A stretch of 64,000 nt of DNA from VRUE01 sp963796705 (GCA_963796705.1 CAWCMK010000002.1:434001-498000); one strand, 5' to 3'; positions 32,962 to 42,421 are shown, counted from the first letter of the stretch. Translations and numbers: made by a program. The notes: generated by a model not told the origin, from the sequence alone.

Positions 32962-34767
32962 ATGGAGAGGGTCCCGGTCCTCATCGTCGGTGGCGGCGGC
33001 GCTGGTCTCACGGCTTCGATGCTGCTCGCCGGGTTGGACGTCGAGCACCTGCTGATCAGCTCGCGGCCCGGCACCTCCGACCTGCCCAAGGCCCACGTTC
33101 TCAACCAGAGGGCAATGGAGATCCTCGACGACGCGGGGGTGGCCGACCTGATCGAAGAGCGCGGCACGCCGGCCGAGGCAATGGCCGCGACCGCCTTCTA
33201 TGCAGGCTTCGGCGGATCCGATCCCGACGCCGGCCGTCGGATCGCGAAGCTCGAGAGCTGGGGGGCCGGTGGAGCCGACGAGCACTGGCGCGCCGCCAGC
33301 CCCCGCCGGCAGTGCAACCTGCCCCAGATCCGGCTTGAGCCGCTGCTGCGGGCGCGCGCCGAAGAGCTTTCGCCCGACAGGATCCGCTTCAACCACGAGT
33401 TGATCGAGCTGAGCCAGGACGAGGAAGGCGTCACGGCAATCGTTCGCGACAACAACGAGGATGGCCAGGAGTACGAGGTCCGCGCTGACTACCTGATCGG
33501 GGCCGACGGCGGCCGCACGATCTCAGCACAGATCGGGGTGGAGTACGAAGGCCTCGGCGTCGTCTCTGAGGCGGTCAGCTTCCACGTCTCCGCCGACTTC
33601 TCGGGGCTGACTCCCGACCCCGACGTCCTGATCCGCTGGATCATCTCGCCGGAGCGGGGGGCTGGGGTGGTGATGGTGCCGATGGGACCTGAGCGCTGGG
33701 GGCCTGACTCCGAGGAGTGGGTGATCCACCTCCAGTATCTGGTCGCCGACCCCCGCGCGGCCTCCGACGAGGCGGTCCTGGTGGACCTGCGCGCGGGGCT
33801 CGGCATCCCCGATCTGCCGATGCAGATCCACAAGATCTCCCGCTGGACGGTCGACGCGGTGCTCGCTTCCTCGTTCCGAGAGGGCCGGGTCTTCCTGGTC
33901 GGCGACGCCGCCCATCGCCACCCGCCGACCGGCGGGCTGGGGCTCACCAGCGCGATCCACGACGTCCACAACCTCTGCTGGAAGCTCGCCGCCGTGCTGG
34001 CTGGGCAGGCCGGGGTGCCGTTGCTCGACACCTACGAGGCGGAGAGGCGGCCGGTTGACGCGCGCAACGCCCAGCGCTCGCTGGAGAACGCAATCAACCA
34101 CCTGGCGATCATCGCGACGGCAGGGGTCGGCCCGGAGAAGAGCGCCGAGGAGAACTGGGAAGCTCTGCGACGGGTGTGGAGCGAGGAGCCGGGAGATGCC
34201 GATCACCGGGCCACCGTCCTGCGCGCAATTCGCCAGCAGTCGATGGAGTTCAACGAGCACAACGTCGAGTACGGATTCGCTCATGAGTCCGCCGCGATCG
34301 TCCCCGACGGGACACCGGAGCCCGAGAACCCCGACGACGTCCGCATCCACATGCCCTCGACCCGACCCGGCTCGCCGCTGCCCCATGCCTGGATCGAGGA
34401 CATCGACGGCGAGCGCCGTCCGATCAAGGATCTCGTGTGTCCGGGTACCTTCCTGGTCATCGCCGGTGAGGAGGGGGAGGCGTGGTGCGAGGCGGCAAAG
34501 CAGGTTTCGGGGGAGCTTGATCTGCCTCTGGATGCGGTAAGGATCGGTCATTTGGACGGCGACCTCTTCGACCCGCGCAGCACCTGGCTCCGCCACCGCG
34601 AGTTCGGGCCCGAAGGCGCGGTGCTGGTGCGGCCAGACCGGTTCGTGGCCTGGCGGAGCATGGGTGCGGTGGAACGGCCCGCGGAGGCGCTCCGGAGTGC
34701 TTTGGAGCAGGTGCTTGCTCGCGCCCGGGCGACAGCGACTCCTTTGCCCGCGGAGGTCGGCCCATGA
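32962..34767 (+). CDS. FAD-dependent aromatic monooxygenase (PheA/TfdB family)
   Basis: 601 residues. FAD-binding GxGxxG (VLIVGGGGAGLTASMLLAG), the DG motif region YLIGADGGRT, and the second FAD motif GRVFLVGDAAHRHPPTGGLG. A C-terminal thioredoxin-like domain (PGSPLPHAWIED, then DRFVAWRS) is typical of phenol hydroxylases. It should hydroxylate a phenolic substrate with NAD(P)H and O2. First gene of an operon whose next start overlaps by 4 bp. Confidence 0.9.
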   Translation: MERVPVLIVGGGGAGLTASMLLAGLDVEHLLISSRPGTSDLPKAHVLNQRAMEILDDAGVADLIEERGTPAEAMAATAFYAGFGGSDPDAGRRIAKLESWGAGGADEHWRAASPRRQCNLPQIRLEPLLRARAEELSPDRIRFNHELIELSQDEEGVTAIVRDNNEDGQEYEVRADYLIGADGGRTISAQIGVEYEGLGVVSEAVSFHVSADFSGLTPDPDVLIRWIISPERGAGVVMVPMGPERWGPDSEEWVIHLQYLVADPRAASDEAVLVDLRAGLGIPDLPMQIHKISRWTVDAVLASSFREGRVFLVGDAAHRHPPTGGLGLTSAIHDVHNLCWKLAAVLAGQAGVPLLDTYEAERRPVDARNAQRSLENAINHLAIIATAGVGPEKSAEENWEALRRVWSEEPGDADHRATVLRAIRQQSMEFNEHNVEYGFAHESAAIVPDGTPEPENPDDVRIHMPSTRPGSPLPHAWIEDIDGERRPIKDLVCPGTFLVIAGEEGEAWCEAAKQVSGELDLPLDAVRIGHLDGDLFDPRSTWLRHREFGPEGAVLVRPDRFVAWRSMGAVERPAEALRSALEQVLARARATATPLPAEVGP

Positions 34768-35675
34768 ACGGCGTCTCCCGGATCGGACACATGGCGCTGC
34801 GCGTGGCGGATCTCGAGGCCGCGATCGCCTTCCACGCCGAGGTGCTCGGCCTCATCGAGACCGAGCGGCAGGGCGCGGTCTCCTACCTCACCTGCAACGA
34901 GCGCCACCACGAGCTGCTCCTGATCGAGTCGCCCGAGCGGGGCTACGACCACATCGGCCTGGAGGTTCCGGATCCTGAGACGCTGGAGCGGCTGCGATCG
35001 GGGGTCGCCGCGGCCGGCGGAGAGCTGATCGGTCCGACCTTCGACGGCGAGCCGGGCATCGACCGCGCGGGGTTCGTGCGCGGCCCCGGCAGCCATGTCT
35101 ACAAGCTCTATTGCGGCATGGAGAAAGTCTCGGCGCCACCGGCCGGCGACCGGCCGGCGAAGTTCGAGCACGTCTCGGTGAAGGCGCGGCGGCTGGGCCC
35201 CGCCGAGCGCTTCTTCGCAGAGGGCCTCGGCTTCGGCTTCTCCGACCGGATGGGGAGAACCGCAAGCTGGTGGCACTGCGACGCCGACCACCACGGATTG
35301 GCGGTCATATTCGGCCCCCGGCCCGAGCTCTCCCACTACGCATGGACGCTGCCCGACCTGAACGCGATTGGCCGCGTGGCCGACCGCCTGCTCGCCCAGG
35401 GCCGCAAGCCGATCTGGGGCCCGAGCCGCCACGGTCCCGGCAACAACCTCTTCCTCTACTTCCACGACGCGGACGGGGCGATGATCGAGTGCTGCGCCGA
35501 CATGGCGACGATGCCGCCAGAGGGCGACTACCAGGCCCGGCAGTGGCCGGGCGGGCTCGGCGCGATCAACCAGTGGGGCGGGCCGCCGCCCCCACGCTTC
35601 CTGCTGACCGGCTTTCCGATCGCGCCCGGCGAGCGGCAGTCGCTGCGCTCGCAGCGAGGAGCCGGCGTCGGATGA
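34764..35675 (+). CDS. Extradiol ring-cleavage dioxygenase (VOC superfamily)
   Basis: 303 residues with two VOC modules. N-terminal module: ISRIGHMALRVADLEAAIA-like start. C-terminal module: metal ligands in FEHVSV, ADHHGLAV and AMIECC, giving the two-His-one-Glu site of type I extradiol dioxygenases. It would open a catechol made by the monooxygenases. It overlaps both neighbours by 4 bp. Confidence 0.88.
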   Translation: MNGVSRIGHMALRVADLEAAIAFHAEVLGLIETERQGAVSYLTCNERHHELLLIESPERGYDHIGLEVPDPETLERLRSGVAAAGGELIGPTFDGEPGIDRAGFVRGPGSHVYKLYCGMEKVSAPPAGDRPAKFEHVSVKARRLGPAERFFAEGLGFGFSDRMGRTASWWHCDADHHGLAVIFGPRPELSHYAWTLPDLNAIGRVADRLLAQGRKPIWGPSRHGPGNNLFLYFHDADGAMIECCADMATMPPEGDYQARQWPGGLGAINQWGGPPPPRFLLTGFPIAPGERQSLRSQRGAGVG

Positions 35676-36664
35676 AGCTGAGGAGGATCGCCGAGGGATT
35701 GATCGTCCGGCACGACTCGGGGCACTGGGTCCTGGTTCGGGGTGAGGGGCTCACCGCTGAGCAGAGCCAGGACGTCGTCGCCTTCCTCGCCGGGGGCGAG
35801 GAAACGCGGGCCGCCGCCGAGGCGATGCTGGCCGGCATCGAGGATCCGGCCGCCGTGGCGGTCGATCCGGCGGGCGCCTCGCTTCCCTTCCAGCCGCGCT
35901 CGATGCGTGCCTTCATGCTCTGGGAATCGCACGTGATCGCCTCGAGCCGGATGCTCGTGAAGCGCTTCTTCCCACCGCCCGCCGCCAAGGCCGTCGCCGG
36001 ATACGAGCGCCTCACCGGCAAGACCTTCCCGAAGCTGAAGCCGAACAAGCGCTTCAACGAGAAGCCGACCTTCTACGTCGCCAACCACGCGGCGTTACTC
36101 GGCGACGGCGATCCGATGTGGTGGCCGCGGCACACCGAGTGGCTCGATTTCGAGCTCGAGCTCGCCTTTGTCCTCTCCCAGCCGCTCGCAGACGCAAGCC
36201 CCGAGGAGGCCGTCGCAGCGGTCGGCGGCTGGTTCGTCGTCAACGACTGGTCGGCGCGCGACGTGCAGGCCGACGACGCTCGGGAAAACATCTTCGGCCC
36301 GGTGGTCAAGTCCAAGACCTTCGCCAACTCGATCGGCCCCGACGTGCTCACCGCCGACGAGGTCCCGGATTGGACCCGGATGACGGGGCGGGTGCGGGTC
36401 GACGGCGAGCTCTGGTGCGAGGGCTCGACGGCCGGTCCGGCGCACGACATCGGGGCGATGCTGGCCTTTGCCTCGGCCGGCGAGCGCCTCGAACCCGGCG
36501 ACGTCGTCTCCACCGGAACGATGCCAGGCTGTTGCGGGCTGGAGCTCGATCGCTGGATTCAGCCGGGGCAGACCGTCGAGCTCGAGATCGACAGGATCGG
36601 CACTCTGAGCAACCGGATCGACCGCGACGCCGAGCCGCACAACGCGACGGTGGCGGGAGTCTGA
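35672..36664 (+). CDS. Fumarylacetoacetate hydrolase-family protein
   Basis: 330 residues. FAH-domain signatures: HTEWLDFELELAFVL (Asp/Glu metal ligands), WFVVNDWSARDVQ, and VVSTGTMPGCCGLELD near the end. The family hydrolyses acylpyruvates or decarboxylates ring-fission products, fitting a step after extradiol cleavage. ATGA overlaps link it to the dioxygenase and to the second monooxygenase. Confidence 0.9.
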   Translation: MKLRRIAEGLIVRHDSGHWVLVRGEGLTAEQSQDVVAFLAGGEETRAAAEAMLAGIEDPAAVAVDPAGASLPFQPRSMRAFMLWESHVIASSRMLVKRFFPPPAAKAVAGYERLTGKTFPKLKPNKRFNEKPTFYVANHAALLGDGDPMWWPRHTEWLDFELELAFVLSQPLADASPEEAVAAVGGWFVVNDWSARDVQADDARENIFGPVVKSKTFANSIGPDVLTADEVPDWTRMTGRVRVDGELWCEGSTAGPAHDIGAMLAFASAGERLEPGDVVSTGTMPGCCGLELDRWIQPGQTVELEIDRIGTLSNRIDRDAEPHNATVAGV

Positions 36665-38259
36665 TGCGCGTCGAACCCGACTGCGACGTCCTGATCTGTG
36701 GGCTGGGGCCGGTCGGGCAGCTACTCGCGCTGCTGCTCGGCCGCGCCGGTGTCTCCGTTCTGGCGATCGACGAGGCGAGCAAACCATTCGAGCTGCCGCG
36801 CGCAGCGGTGGTCGACGACGAGGTTCTGCGGATCTTCCAGGCCGCCGGAGTCGACCGTCAGATTCTCGCCGACAGCCAGGTTCAGGAGGAGGTCAGCTTC
36901 GTCACCACGAGCGGTCGGCCCCTCTGCCTGCTGCGACCTGTCGAAGGATCACATGACCATCCGCCTCTGGTTTCGATCCACCAGCCCTCGATCGAGTGGA
37001 CCCTGATCGCCGCGCTGGCCGAGCAGGAGACGGTGCGGACCTCGTGGGGCCGGCGCCTGGAGCGCTTGGACCAAGACGCGGAGGGCGTCGAGGCGCTGGT
37101 GCGCTCGGACGAGGATGGCTCGACAGAGATAGTCCGAGCGCGCTGGGCGGTCGGCTGCGACGGCGGCGCCAGCTGGATTCGCCAACTGCTCGGGATCGAG
37201 TTCGGCGGTTCGACCTTCGCGCAGCGCTGGCTGGTGGTCGACGTGCTGGTCGACCGGCCGTTGGCAAAGGTCCGCCATCCGCATTTCTTCGGCGACTGGC
37301 GGCGTCCGATCGTCTCGCTGCCGATGTCGCCGGGCCGCCACCGCTGGGAGTGGATGCTGCATCCTGGCGAGGACCCCGAGCCGTTTCTCGATCCGGACTC
37401 CCTTCGTGAGCGCATCGATCCCTGGCTCGAAGGCGAGACGGCGAGCGTGGAGCGGGCCGTCGTCTATACGTTCCAAGCCCGCACGGCCGCGCGTTGGCGG
37501 GAGGGCCGGATGCTACTGGCCGGTGACGCCGCGCACCTGATGCCGCCCTTCGCCGGACAGGGGTTCAGCTCCGGGGCCCGCGACGCCGCCAACCTCGCCT
37601 GGAAGCTCGAGGCCGTCCTCGCGGGTGCGCCCGAGGGCCTGCTCGACACCTACGAAGAGGAGCGCCGGCCTCACGTCGAAGCGATGCGGAGGCTGGCGGT
37701 GGCGCTCGGCAGCTTCGTTCAGACCGCCGACCGCCGCGTTGCTCGCCTGCGGGACGCCTTCCTCGGGGCCCTCGAGACGACCGGGATCGCGAGCTGGGCG
37801 CGGGCGAGAATCAAGCCGCTGCCCGCCTACGGGGCCGGTGCCTTTGCCGAACGCCCGCACCGCATCGTCTTCAGGCGAGGCGTCGGTGCGCAGTTCCCGC
37901 AGCCGGTCGTTCGGGTCGACGGGGAGAAGGTGCCCCTGGACGAGGTGGCCGGCCGTGGTTGGTCTGCGTTGTCGGCCGACGCCGATGCCGCCGAGGCGCT
38001 CGCGGCAGGGGGCCTGCGTGTCCTGCTCCTCGGGCGCGACCTGGAGGACTCAGAAGGGACGATTAGTGAGTGGCTCACGCGCTTCGGAGCATCGTGGGTC
38101 CTCCTGCGGCCGGACCGCTATGTCTTCGCACTCGGGGGCTCCGAAGGCGGCGAAATCCGGGGCGCGCTCGACGCACTGCACCGCAATCTGGGACGGGCGA
38201 CCCCCGAGCTCGGTGGCGGACGTAGTGAAAAGATCCCGCAGGCGTTGGTCGCAGCATGA
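36664..38259 (+). CDS. FAD-dependent monooxygenase (MhpA-like)
   Basis: 531 residues. FAD motif VLICGLGPVGQLLALLLGRA, DG motif WAVGCDGGASWIRQLLG, and GRMLLAGDAAHLMPPFAGQG. Close in layout to 3-(3-hydroxyphenyl)propionate hydroxylases. Two flavin monooxygenases in one operon suggest two successive hydroxylations or two substrates. It overlaps the FAH gene by 1 bp and the next gene by 4 bp. Confidence 0.9.
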   Translation: MRVEPDCDVLICGLGPVGQLLALLLGRAGVSVLAIDEASKPFELPRAAVVDDEVLRIFQAAGVDRQILADSQVQEEVSFVTTSGRPLCLLRPVEGSHDHPPLVSIHQPSIEWTLIAALAEQETVRTSWGRRLERLDQDAEGVEALVRSDEDGSTEIVRARWAVGCDGGASWIRQLLGIEFGGSTFAQRWLVVDVLVDRPLAKVRHPHFFGDWRRPIVSLPMSPGRHRWEWMLHPGEDPEPFLDPDSLRERIDPWLEGETASVERAVVYTFQARTAARWREGRMLLAGDAAHLMPPFAGQGFSSGARDAANLAWKLEAVLAGAPEGLLDTYEEERRPHVEAMRRLAVALGSFVQTADRRVARLRDAFLGALETTGIASWARARIKPLPAYGAGAFAERPHRIVFRRGVGAQFPQPVVRVDGEKVPLDEVAGRGWSALSADADAAEALAAGGLRVLLLGRDLEDSEGTISEWLTRFGASWVLLRPDRYVFALGGSEGGEIRGALDALHRNLGRATPELGGGRSEKIPQALVAA

Positions 38260-38681
38260 ACAGCGCGTCTCCGCACTTAACCGCCGAGCTAGCAGAGCTG
38301 CTCGACTCGAACAAGCTCGCAACCCTCGCGACGGTCGGCGAGAACGGCCTGCCGCGGCTGTCGGTCGTCTACTACGCCCACCGGGGCGAGCAGATCTTCA
38401 TCTCGACCCTTCGCGAACGGCTGAAGGCGAAGGACATCGAACGGAGGGGTTGGGCAGCGCTGTCGGTGCGCGGTGAGGACCCGCCCTATCCCTCAGCGAC
38501 CTTCAGTGGCAGCGCGGTCGTGCGCATGACCGGGATCGGCGAGGACACGGCGCTGGTGATGGGGCGCATCGCCGAGCTGCCCGAGCCGCCTGAGCCGCAG
38601 AGCGACGAGGCCCTCGCCGAGGTCGGTCGGGTCTTGATCGAGGTCACGGTAGAACGGGTCAGCGCAGTCAGCCATATCTAG
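38256..38681 (+). CDS. Pyridoxamine 5'-phosphate oxidase-like flavin/F420-binding protein
   Basis: 141 residues, split-barrel fold: LLDSNKLATLATVGENGLPR at the N-terminus, VVYYAHRGEQIFISTL, RLKAKDIERRG and GSAVVRMTG. Members of this FDOR-B group use FMN, F420 or heme. The full F420 pathway elsewhere in the window makes F420 plausible, but a cofactor cannot be assigned. Last gene of the catabolic operon (4-bp overlap), perhaps reducing an unsaturated intermediate. Confidence 0.82.
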   Translation: MNSASPHLTAELAELLDSNKLATLATVGENGLPRLSVVYYAHRGEQIFISTLRERLKAKDIERRGWAALSVRGEDPPYPSATFSGSAVVRMTGIGEDTALVMGRIAELPEPPEPQSDEALAEVGRVLIEVTVERVSAVSHI

Positions 38682-39055
38682 CCGCCCCGCTCCGGTTTCG
38701 ACGCCGACCTGTATGCCGACGCCGCTAGCTGGCCGCAGAAAGCAAGAGCCCCGAGGAGCCGGGAAGTCCGAGAATCTGCTCCTCTCTCCATTCGTCCGGT
38801 GCATGCTTGCCGCGATGGCGCGATGCTCCTTTGGCGTGATTGCGAGCGCGTCTGCGGCCAAGCGATAGACGCTCGCAAGGGACGATTTGCGAGCGCGTCG
38901 ACTCCGAGTCGTAGATGCCCGAACCTCGCGCAGAGCGGGAGCACGCCAATGTTCAAACGCCGCTACCGCATCTCGCACTAAGCGGGAGCCGTTTCGTGTC
39001 TATTTCCTAGATCCGGACTCGCCGGTCGCGAATCGGAAGCACGCCAAGAGGACGC
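38682..39055. other. Gap with no recognisable gene
   Basis: 374 bp after the catabolic operon. Frames are short and lack family motifs. I see no clear terminator. Confidence 0.4.
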
Positions 39056-40201
39056 TCAGCCGATCGTGCAGGGGGTTTCGCCGTTAAAGCGGTCGCGATC
39101 GACCGGGCCGGTGATGCCAGTGACGCTACCTTTGTCGGTGTACTGCCAGAACGCCCAGGTCGACCACTCCGATGGCAGCGTGGGCGAGGAAACTTCCCAG
39201 TTCGCCACCCATAGCGGGTAGCCCTGCGCGGCTAGGCCCGACTGGACATCAGGATCCCAGAAGGCCTTCCCGGTGTAGATCAGCGGCCTGACGCCGAGCG
39301 CGGTCTGCACTTTCGCCAGCCAGGTGGCGATGCGCTGCTCCAGTTCAGAGGGAGTGAGGCCACCAGTCGTTTCCACTACAAGTGCCGGGAAGAGGTTGCC
39401 CGAACCCAGCGCCGCGTCGCTCAGGAACCGTTCCGCCTGAACTTGGGGGTCGTTGCTCGGTTCGAGGAATTGGTAGGCGCCGAAGAGGAGGCCGGCGCTC
39501 GTGGCGTCGGCCTTGTAGGTGGCGTAGTTCGGGTCGCTGGTCAGCCCGGCGTCGGCTCGCGCATAGACGAAGCGGACGCCCGATTCGGCGACTTTGGCGA
39601 AGTCGATCGTCCCCTGGAAGTCGCTGACGTCGACGCCCTCGGCGGGTGTGCCGCTTCCCGGCGCGCAGGTTGCCGGCGGTGTGCTTGGAGAGGAACTTCC
39701 CGGCCCGGCAGGGGAGCCGCGCGGGCCTGGAACCGGGCCCACCGTGAGGGTGCCGGGAGCTGCTTTGCAGTTGTTCTTCTCCTTGCGCTCCCTGACCTTG
39801 TGGCGGTAGTCGGCGCAGGCGACGACGCTGTAGGTGCCGGCCTTGACCTGAGGGCCGACGGTGACGAGGAGCGAGCCCTTCGAGGAGCGGTGCGGCTGCA
39901 GGGCCGCGACTTTGCGCTGGGCGAGCAGCGTGGCGCCTTTACCCAGGTGGGCGGCGACGGACAGGAGGTAGGCGGTCCTGCTGGGCTTGGCGCGGGCGCT
40001 GCCGACGTTCTTGGTCAGGTCAGAGATGGTCAGGGTGCCGCCCGGCACCACGCTGGACGACGTGACGGAGATCCGCTTGACAACGAGGTCGGGACGAGCG
40101 ATGCGGTGTGCGCTCGCGCTCGATGGCCAAACGACGATCACCAACGCCGAGGCGCAGACAAGCGAGACGAACAGTTGGGCACGCGTCTTCGCGAGGGTCA
40201 T
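39056..40201 (-). CDS. Secreted CARDB-GH25 protein (lysozyme-like) with altered active site
   Basis: 381 residues: signal peptide (~1-31), a CARDB-like beta domain (~35-140, PDLVVKRISVTSSSVVPGG), a Pro/Ser linker, and a GH25 domain (~185-381). GVDVSDFQGTIDFAKV holds the first catalytic Asp, but the DxE motif normally seen as PALDVE reads PALVVETTGG: the first acid is Val, the Glu is kept. WAFWQYTDKGSV and DRDRFNG match the C-terminal motif. It may bind or weakly cleave peptidoglycan. Confidence 0.8.
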   Translation of the reverse strand: MTLAKTRAQLFVSLVCASALVIVVWPSSASAHRIARPDLVVKRISVTSSSVVPGGTLTISDLTKNVGSARAKPSRTAYLLSVAAHLGKGATLLAQRKVAALQPHRSSKGSLLVTVGPQVKAGTYSVVACADYRHKVRERKEKNNCKAAPGTLTVGPVPGPRGSPAGPGSSSPSTPPATCAPGSGTPAEGVDVSDFQGTIDFAKVAESGVRFVYARADAGLTSDPNYATYKADATSAGLLFGAYQFLEPSNDPQVQAERFLSDAALGSGNLFPALVVETTGGLTPSELEQRIATWLAKVQTALGVRPLIYTGKAFWDPDVQSGLAAQGYPLWVANWEVSSPTLPSEWSTWAFWQYTDKGSVTGITGPVDRDRFNGETPCTIG

Positions 40202-40663
40202 CGGCCAGAGACTCTAAAACAGAGGTCGGGTCAGATGAGCAGCGCACTGCCAACTGAGGCACGACGGCGTTGTTCTGGTTGTTCGCTTAGGAGCGTTAAC
40301 GCTATCGCCTTCGGCGTGGTTGCGGGCAGGCCCGGCAGCACGGCTCTGGCTCCCCGCTCCGGACGAGGACCGGGTCTGAACCGCGGCAAGGCGAATGCGT
40401 CTGCTTCGCCTCCAAACCGGCTATTCCAGGTTCGAGTCCTGGCTCGCGGTCGTCCGCTTGGCAAACTCCAGGGTTGCCACGGTCTGCTGAGCTGTCCACC
40501 TGTTTCCCGGTCGCGGCGACTGTCGGCGGGGCAGGGCCGCCTTGGCCGACTGGCTATTCGGACCGTATCGAGCCACGGACCGAGCGCCGTTTCGCCGCAC
40601 CTCGACAACCGTGTGGGCACCGATTAGGTTGCCTGGGCGTGTCCAGCCCGATACGGTCGCGCC
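40202..40663. other. Gene-free stretch containing a tRNA-Trp 3'-half copy
   Basis: 462 bp with no convincing coding frame. The only recognisable element is the tRNA-Trp fragment at 40410-40444. Confidence 0.5.
40410..40444 (+). repeat. Partial copy of tRNA-Trp 3' half (attachment-site-like)
   Basis: CTCCAAA through CCTGGCT matches tRNA-Trp positions 23612-23647 with one substitution and one deleted A; the last 22 bases are identical. It begins at the anticodon loop, has no acceptor strand or 5' half, and cannot be a working tRNA. A 3'-half repeat starting at the anticodon loop is what tRNA-targeting integrases leave at the far end of an island. Confidence 0.75.
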
Positions 40664-40957
40664 ATGACGGTGAAGCTTCACAGGTGCTCGCTGATGTGGT
40701 TCAAGATCGACGGTCATCCCTGCTGGCGGGTGCAGAAGGCGCTCGCGGAGCAAGGTGTCGAGTACGAGGTCAGCACCGGGCCGCTGCGGCGTGGCAAACG
40801 CGACGATTTGGAGCGCCTCTCGGGACAGCGCAAGTACCCGGTGATCGAGTTCGAGGACGGCAGCATCTACCGGGCCGAGTCTGCCGAGATGGCCGAGCGG
40901 ATCGGCGCCGGCGAGCTGTTCCGCCGATCCGGCTCAAGCCCTGACGCATCAGGATGA
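40664..40957 (+). CDS. Glutathione S-transferase N-terminal-like (thioredoxin-fold) protein
   Basis: 97 residues: KLHRCSLMWFKIDGHPCWRVQKALAEQG gives the first beta-alpha unit with a Cys, and KYPVIEFEDG with RAESAEMAERI matches the cis-Pro and substrate loop of GST N-terminal domains. The C-terminal helical domain is missing, so it works as a small thioredoxin-fold protein or is truncated. It stands alone before the SHOCT membrane protein gene. Confidence 0.75.
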   Translation: MTVKLHRCSLMWFKIDGHPCWRVQKALAEQGVEYEVSTGPLRRGKRDDLERLSGQRKYPVIEFEDGSIYRAESAEMAERIGAGELFRRSGSSPDASG

Positions 40958-41047
40958 GGAGCGCATCCGTAGGAAGCCCACGCAAATTGGCGGGATCGGC
41001 CGGATGGAACCGACCACCAACCCGCATAGGTTGACAAGCCGACCCGC

Positions 41048-42421
41048 ATGAACAGAATCGAGAGCACAGATCATTCAGGGCCCAGCGAACGCTCGCCCCA
41101 TCACCGGATCGTCGTCGCGATGCAGGTGCTGGCGACGGTCCTGTCCTTCGTCGCGATCTTCTCATTCTGGATCAACCGACAGGCGCTGAACACCGACAAT
41201 TGGGTCAACACAAGCAGCAGGCTGCTCGAGAACAAGGCGATCCAGGAACAGGTCTCGACCTTCCTCGTCAACCAGCTCTACACAAACGTCAACGTCCAGG
41301 CCGAACTCGAAAAACGCCTGCCGGCTCAGGCGAAAGCGCTGGCTGGTCCGGCAGCCGGCGGGCTGCGGCAGCTCGCACAGCAGGTGAGCGAAAGAGCGCT
41401 CGCCTCACCCCCCGTGCAGGGGCTCTGGGAAACGGCGAATCGCGCTGCTCACGAACAACTGCTCAAAGTGATCGACGGCGGCGGCCCGGTCGTCTCGACG
41501 AGCGAAGGGGAAGTCACGCTGCAGCTGGGCGTTCTGGTCAAGCGGGTCGGCGAACAGGTCGGGCTGCCGTCGGCTCTGATCGAAAAGGTGCCCGAAGAAG
41601 CCGGGACCTTCACCGTCCTCAACTCGAGCCAGCTCTCGACGACCCAGAAGGTCGCCAAGGCGATCAGGCGACTGCCGGTTGTGCTGACGCTGCTGCTGAT
41701 ACTGCTTTACGGCGGTGCGATCTATTTGGCGCGCGGGCGCCGTCGTGAGGCCGTGCGGGCCACGGGTTTCGGCTTCATCGTCGCCGGTGTGCTGGCCCTG
41801 CTGGTCAGGGGCTTCGCCGGAAATGCCATCGTCGACTCGCTCGTCCAGACGGCCTCGGTCAAGCCGGCGGCCGAAGCGGCATGGGAAATTGGAACCTCGC
41901 TGCTCGTAACGATCGCCGTCTCGGCGATTGCGTTCGGCATCCTCGCGCTGATCGGCGCCTGGCTCGCCGGACCGACCGCCTCCGCGACGGCCCTGCGCCG
42001 AGAGGCGGCACCCTATGTGCGCGAGCACCGCACCGGGACCTACGGGGTCGCGGCGGCGATCTGGCTTGCGCTGATCGCCTGGGCGCCGATCGCCGCTTTC
42101 CGCAAACCGTTCGGCATCCTTCTCTTCGCGGTGCTGTTCGCGCTCGGTGCGGAGGTCCTGCGTCGCCAGGCGCTGCGTGAATTTCCCACCGGTGAGCCGG
42201 GCACGATCGGCCCGCGAATTCGAGGGTTGCTGCACCGACCCGCCGCTCACCGGCACCCGGAGCCGCCCCCCGCGGAGGCACCCCCCGGGCAGTCCGCGCC
42301 TCCCAGCGAGGCGCAGAAGCTCGACCAACTCGAGCGGCTGGCCGCCCTGCGGCGCGAAGATGCCCTGACCGAGGCTGAGTACGCGGCCCAAAAGAGGGAG
42401 ATCCTCGGCGCCAGCGGTTGA
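41048..42421 (+). CDS. Multi-pass membrane protein with C-terminal SHOCT motif
   Basis: 457 residues. One N-terminal helix (MQVLATVLSFVAIFSFWIN), a ~170-residue extracytoplasmic region (LNTDNWVNTSSRLLENKAIQ), then four helices in two pairs, a Pro-rich linker and a SHOCT motif (LDQLERLAALRREDALTEAE). Typical of actinobacterial integral membrane proteins of unknown role. Its ATG 41048 follows the GST-like gene by 90 bp. Confidence 0.8.
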   Translation: MNRIESTDHSGPSERSPHHRIVVAMQVLATVLSFVAIFSFWINRQALNTDNWVNTSSRLLENKAIQEQVSTFLVNQLYTNVNVQAELEKRLPAQAKALAGPAAGGLRQLAQQVSERALASPPVQGLWETANRAAHEQLLKVIDGGGPVVSTSEGEVTLQLGVLVKRVGEQVGLPSALIEKVPEEAGTFTVLNSSQLSTTQKVAKAIRRLPVVLTLLLILLYGGAIYLARGRRREAVRATGFGFIVAGVLALLVRGFAGNAIVDSLVQTASVKPAAEAAWEIGTSLLVTIAVSAIAFGILALIGAWLAGPTASATALRREAAPYVREHRTGTYGVAAAIWLALIAWAPIAAFRKPFGILLFAVLFALGAEVLRRQALREFPTGEPGTIGPRIRGLLHRPAAHRHPEPPPAEAPPGQSAPPSEAQKLDQLERLAALRREDALTEAEYAAQKREILGASG

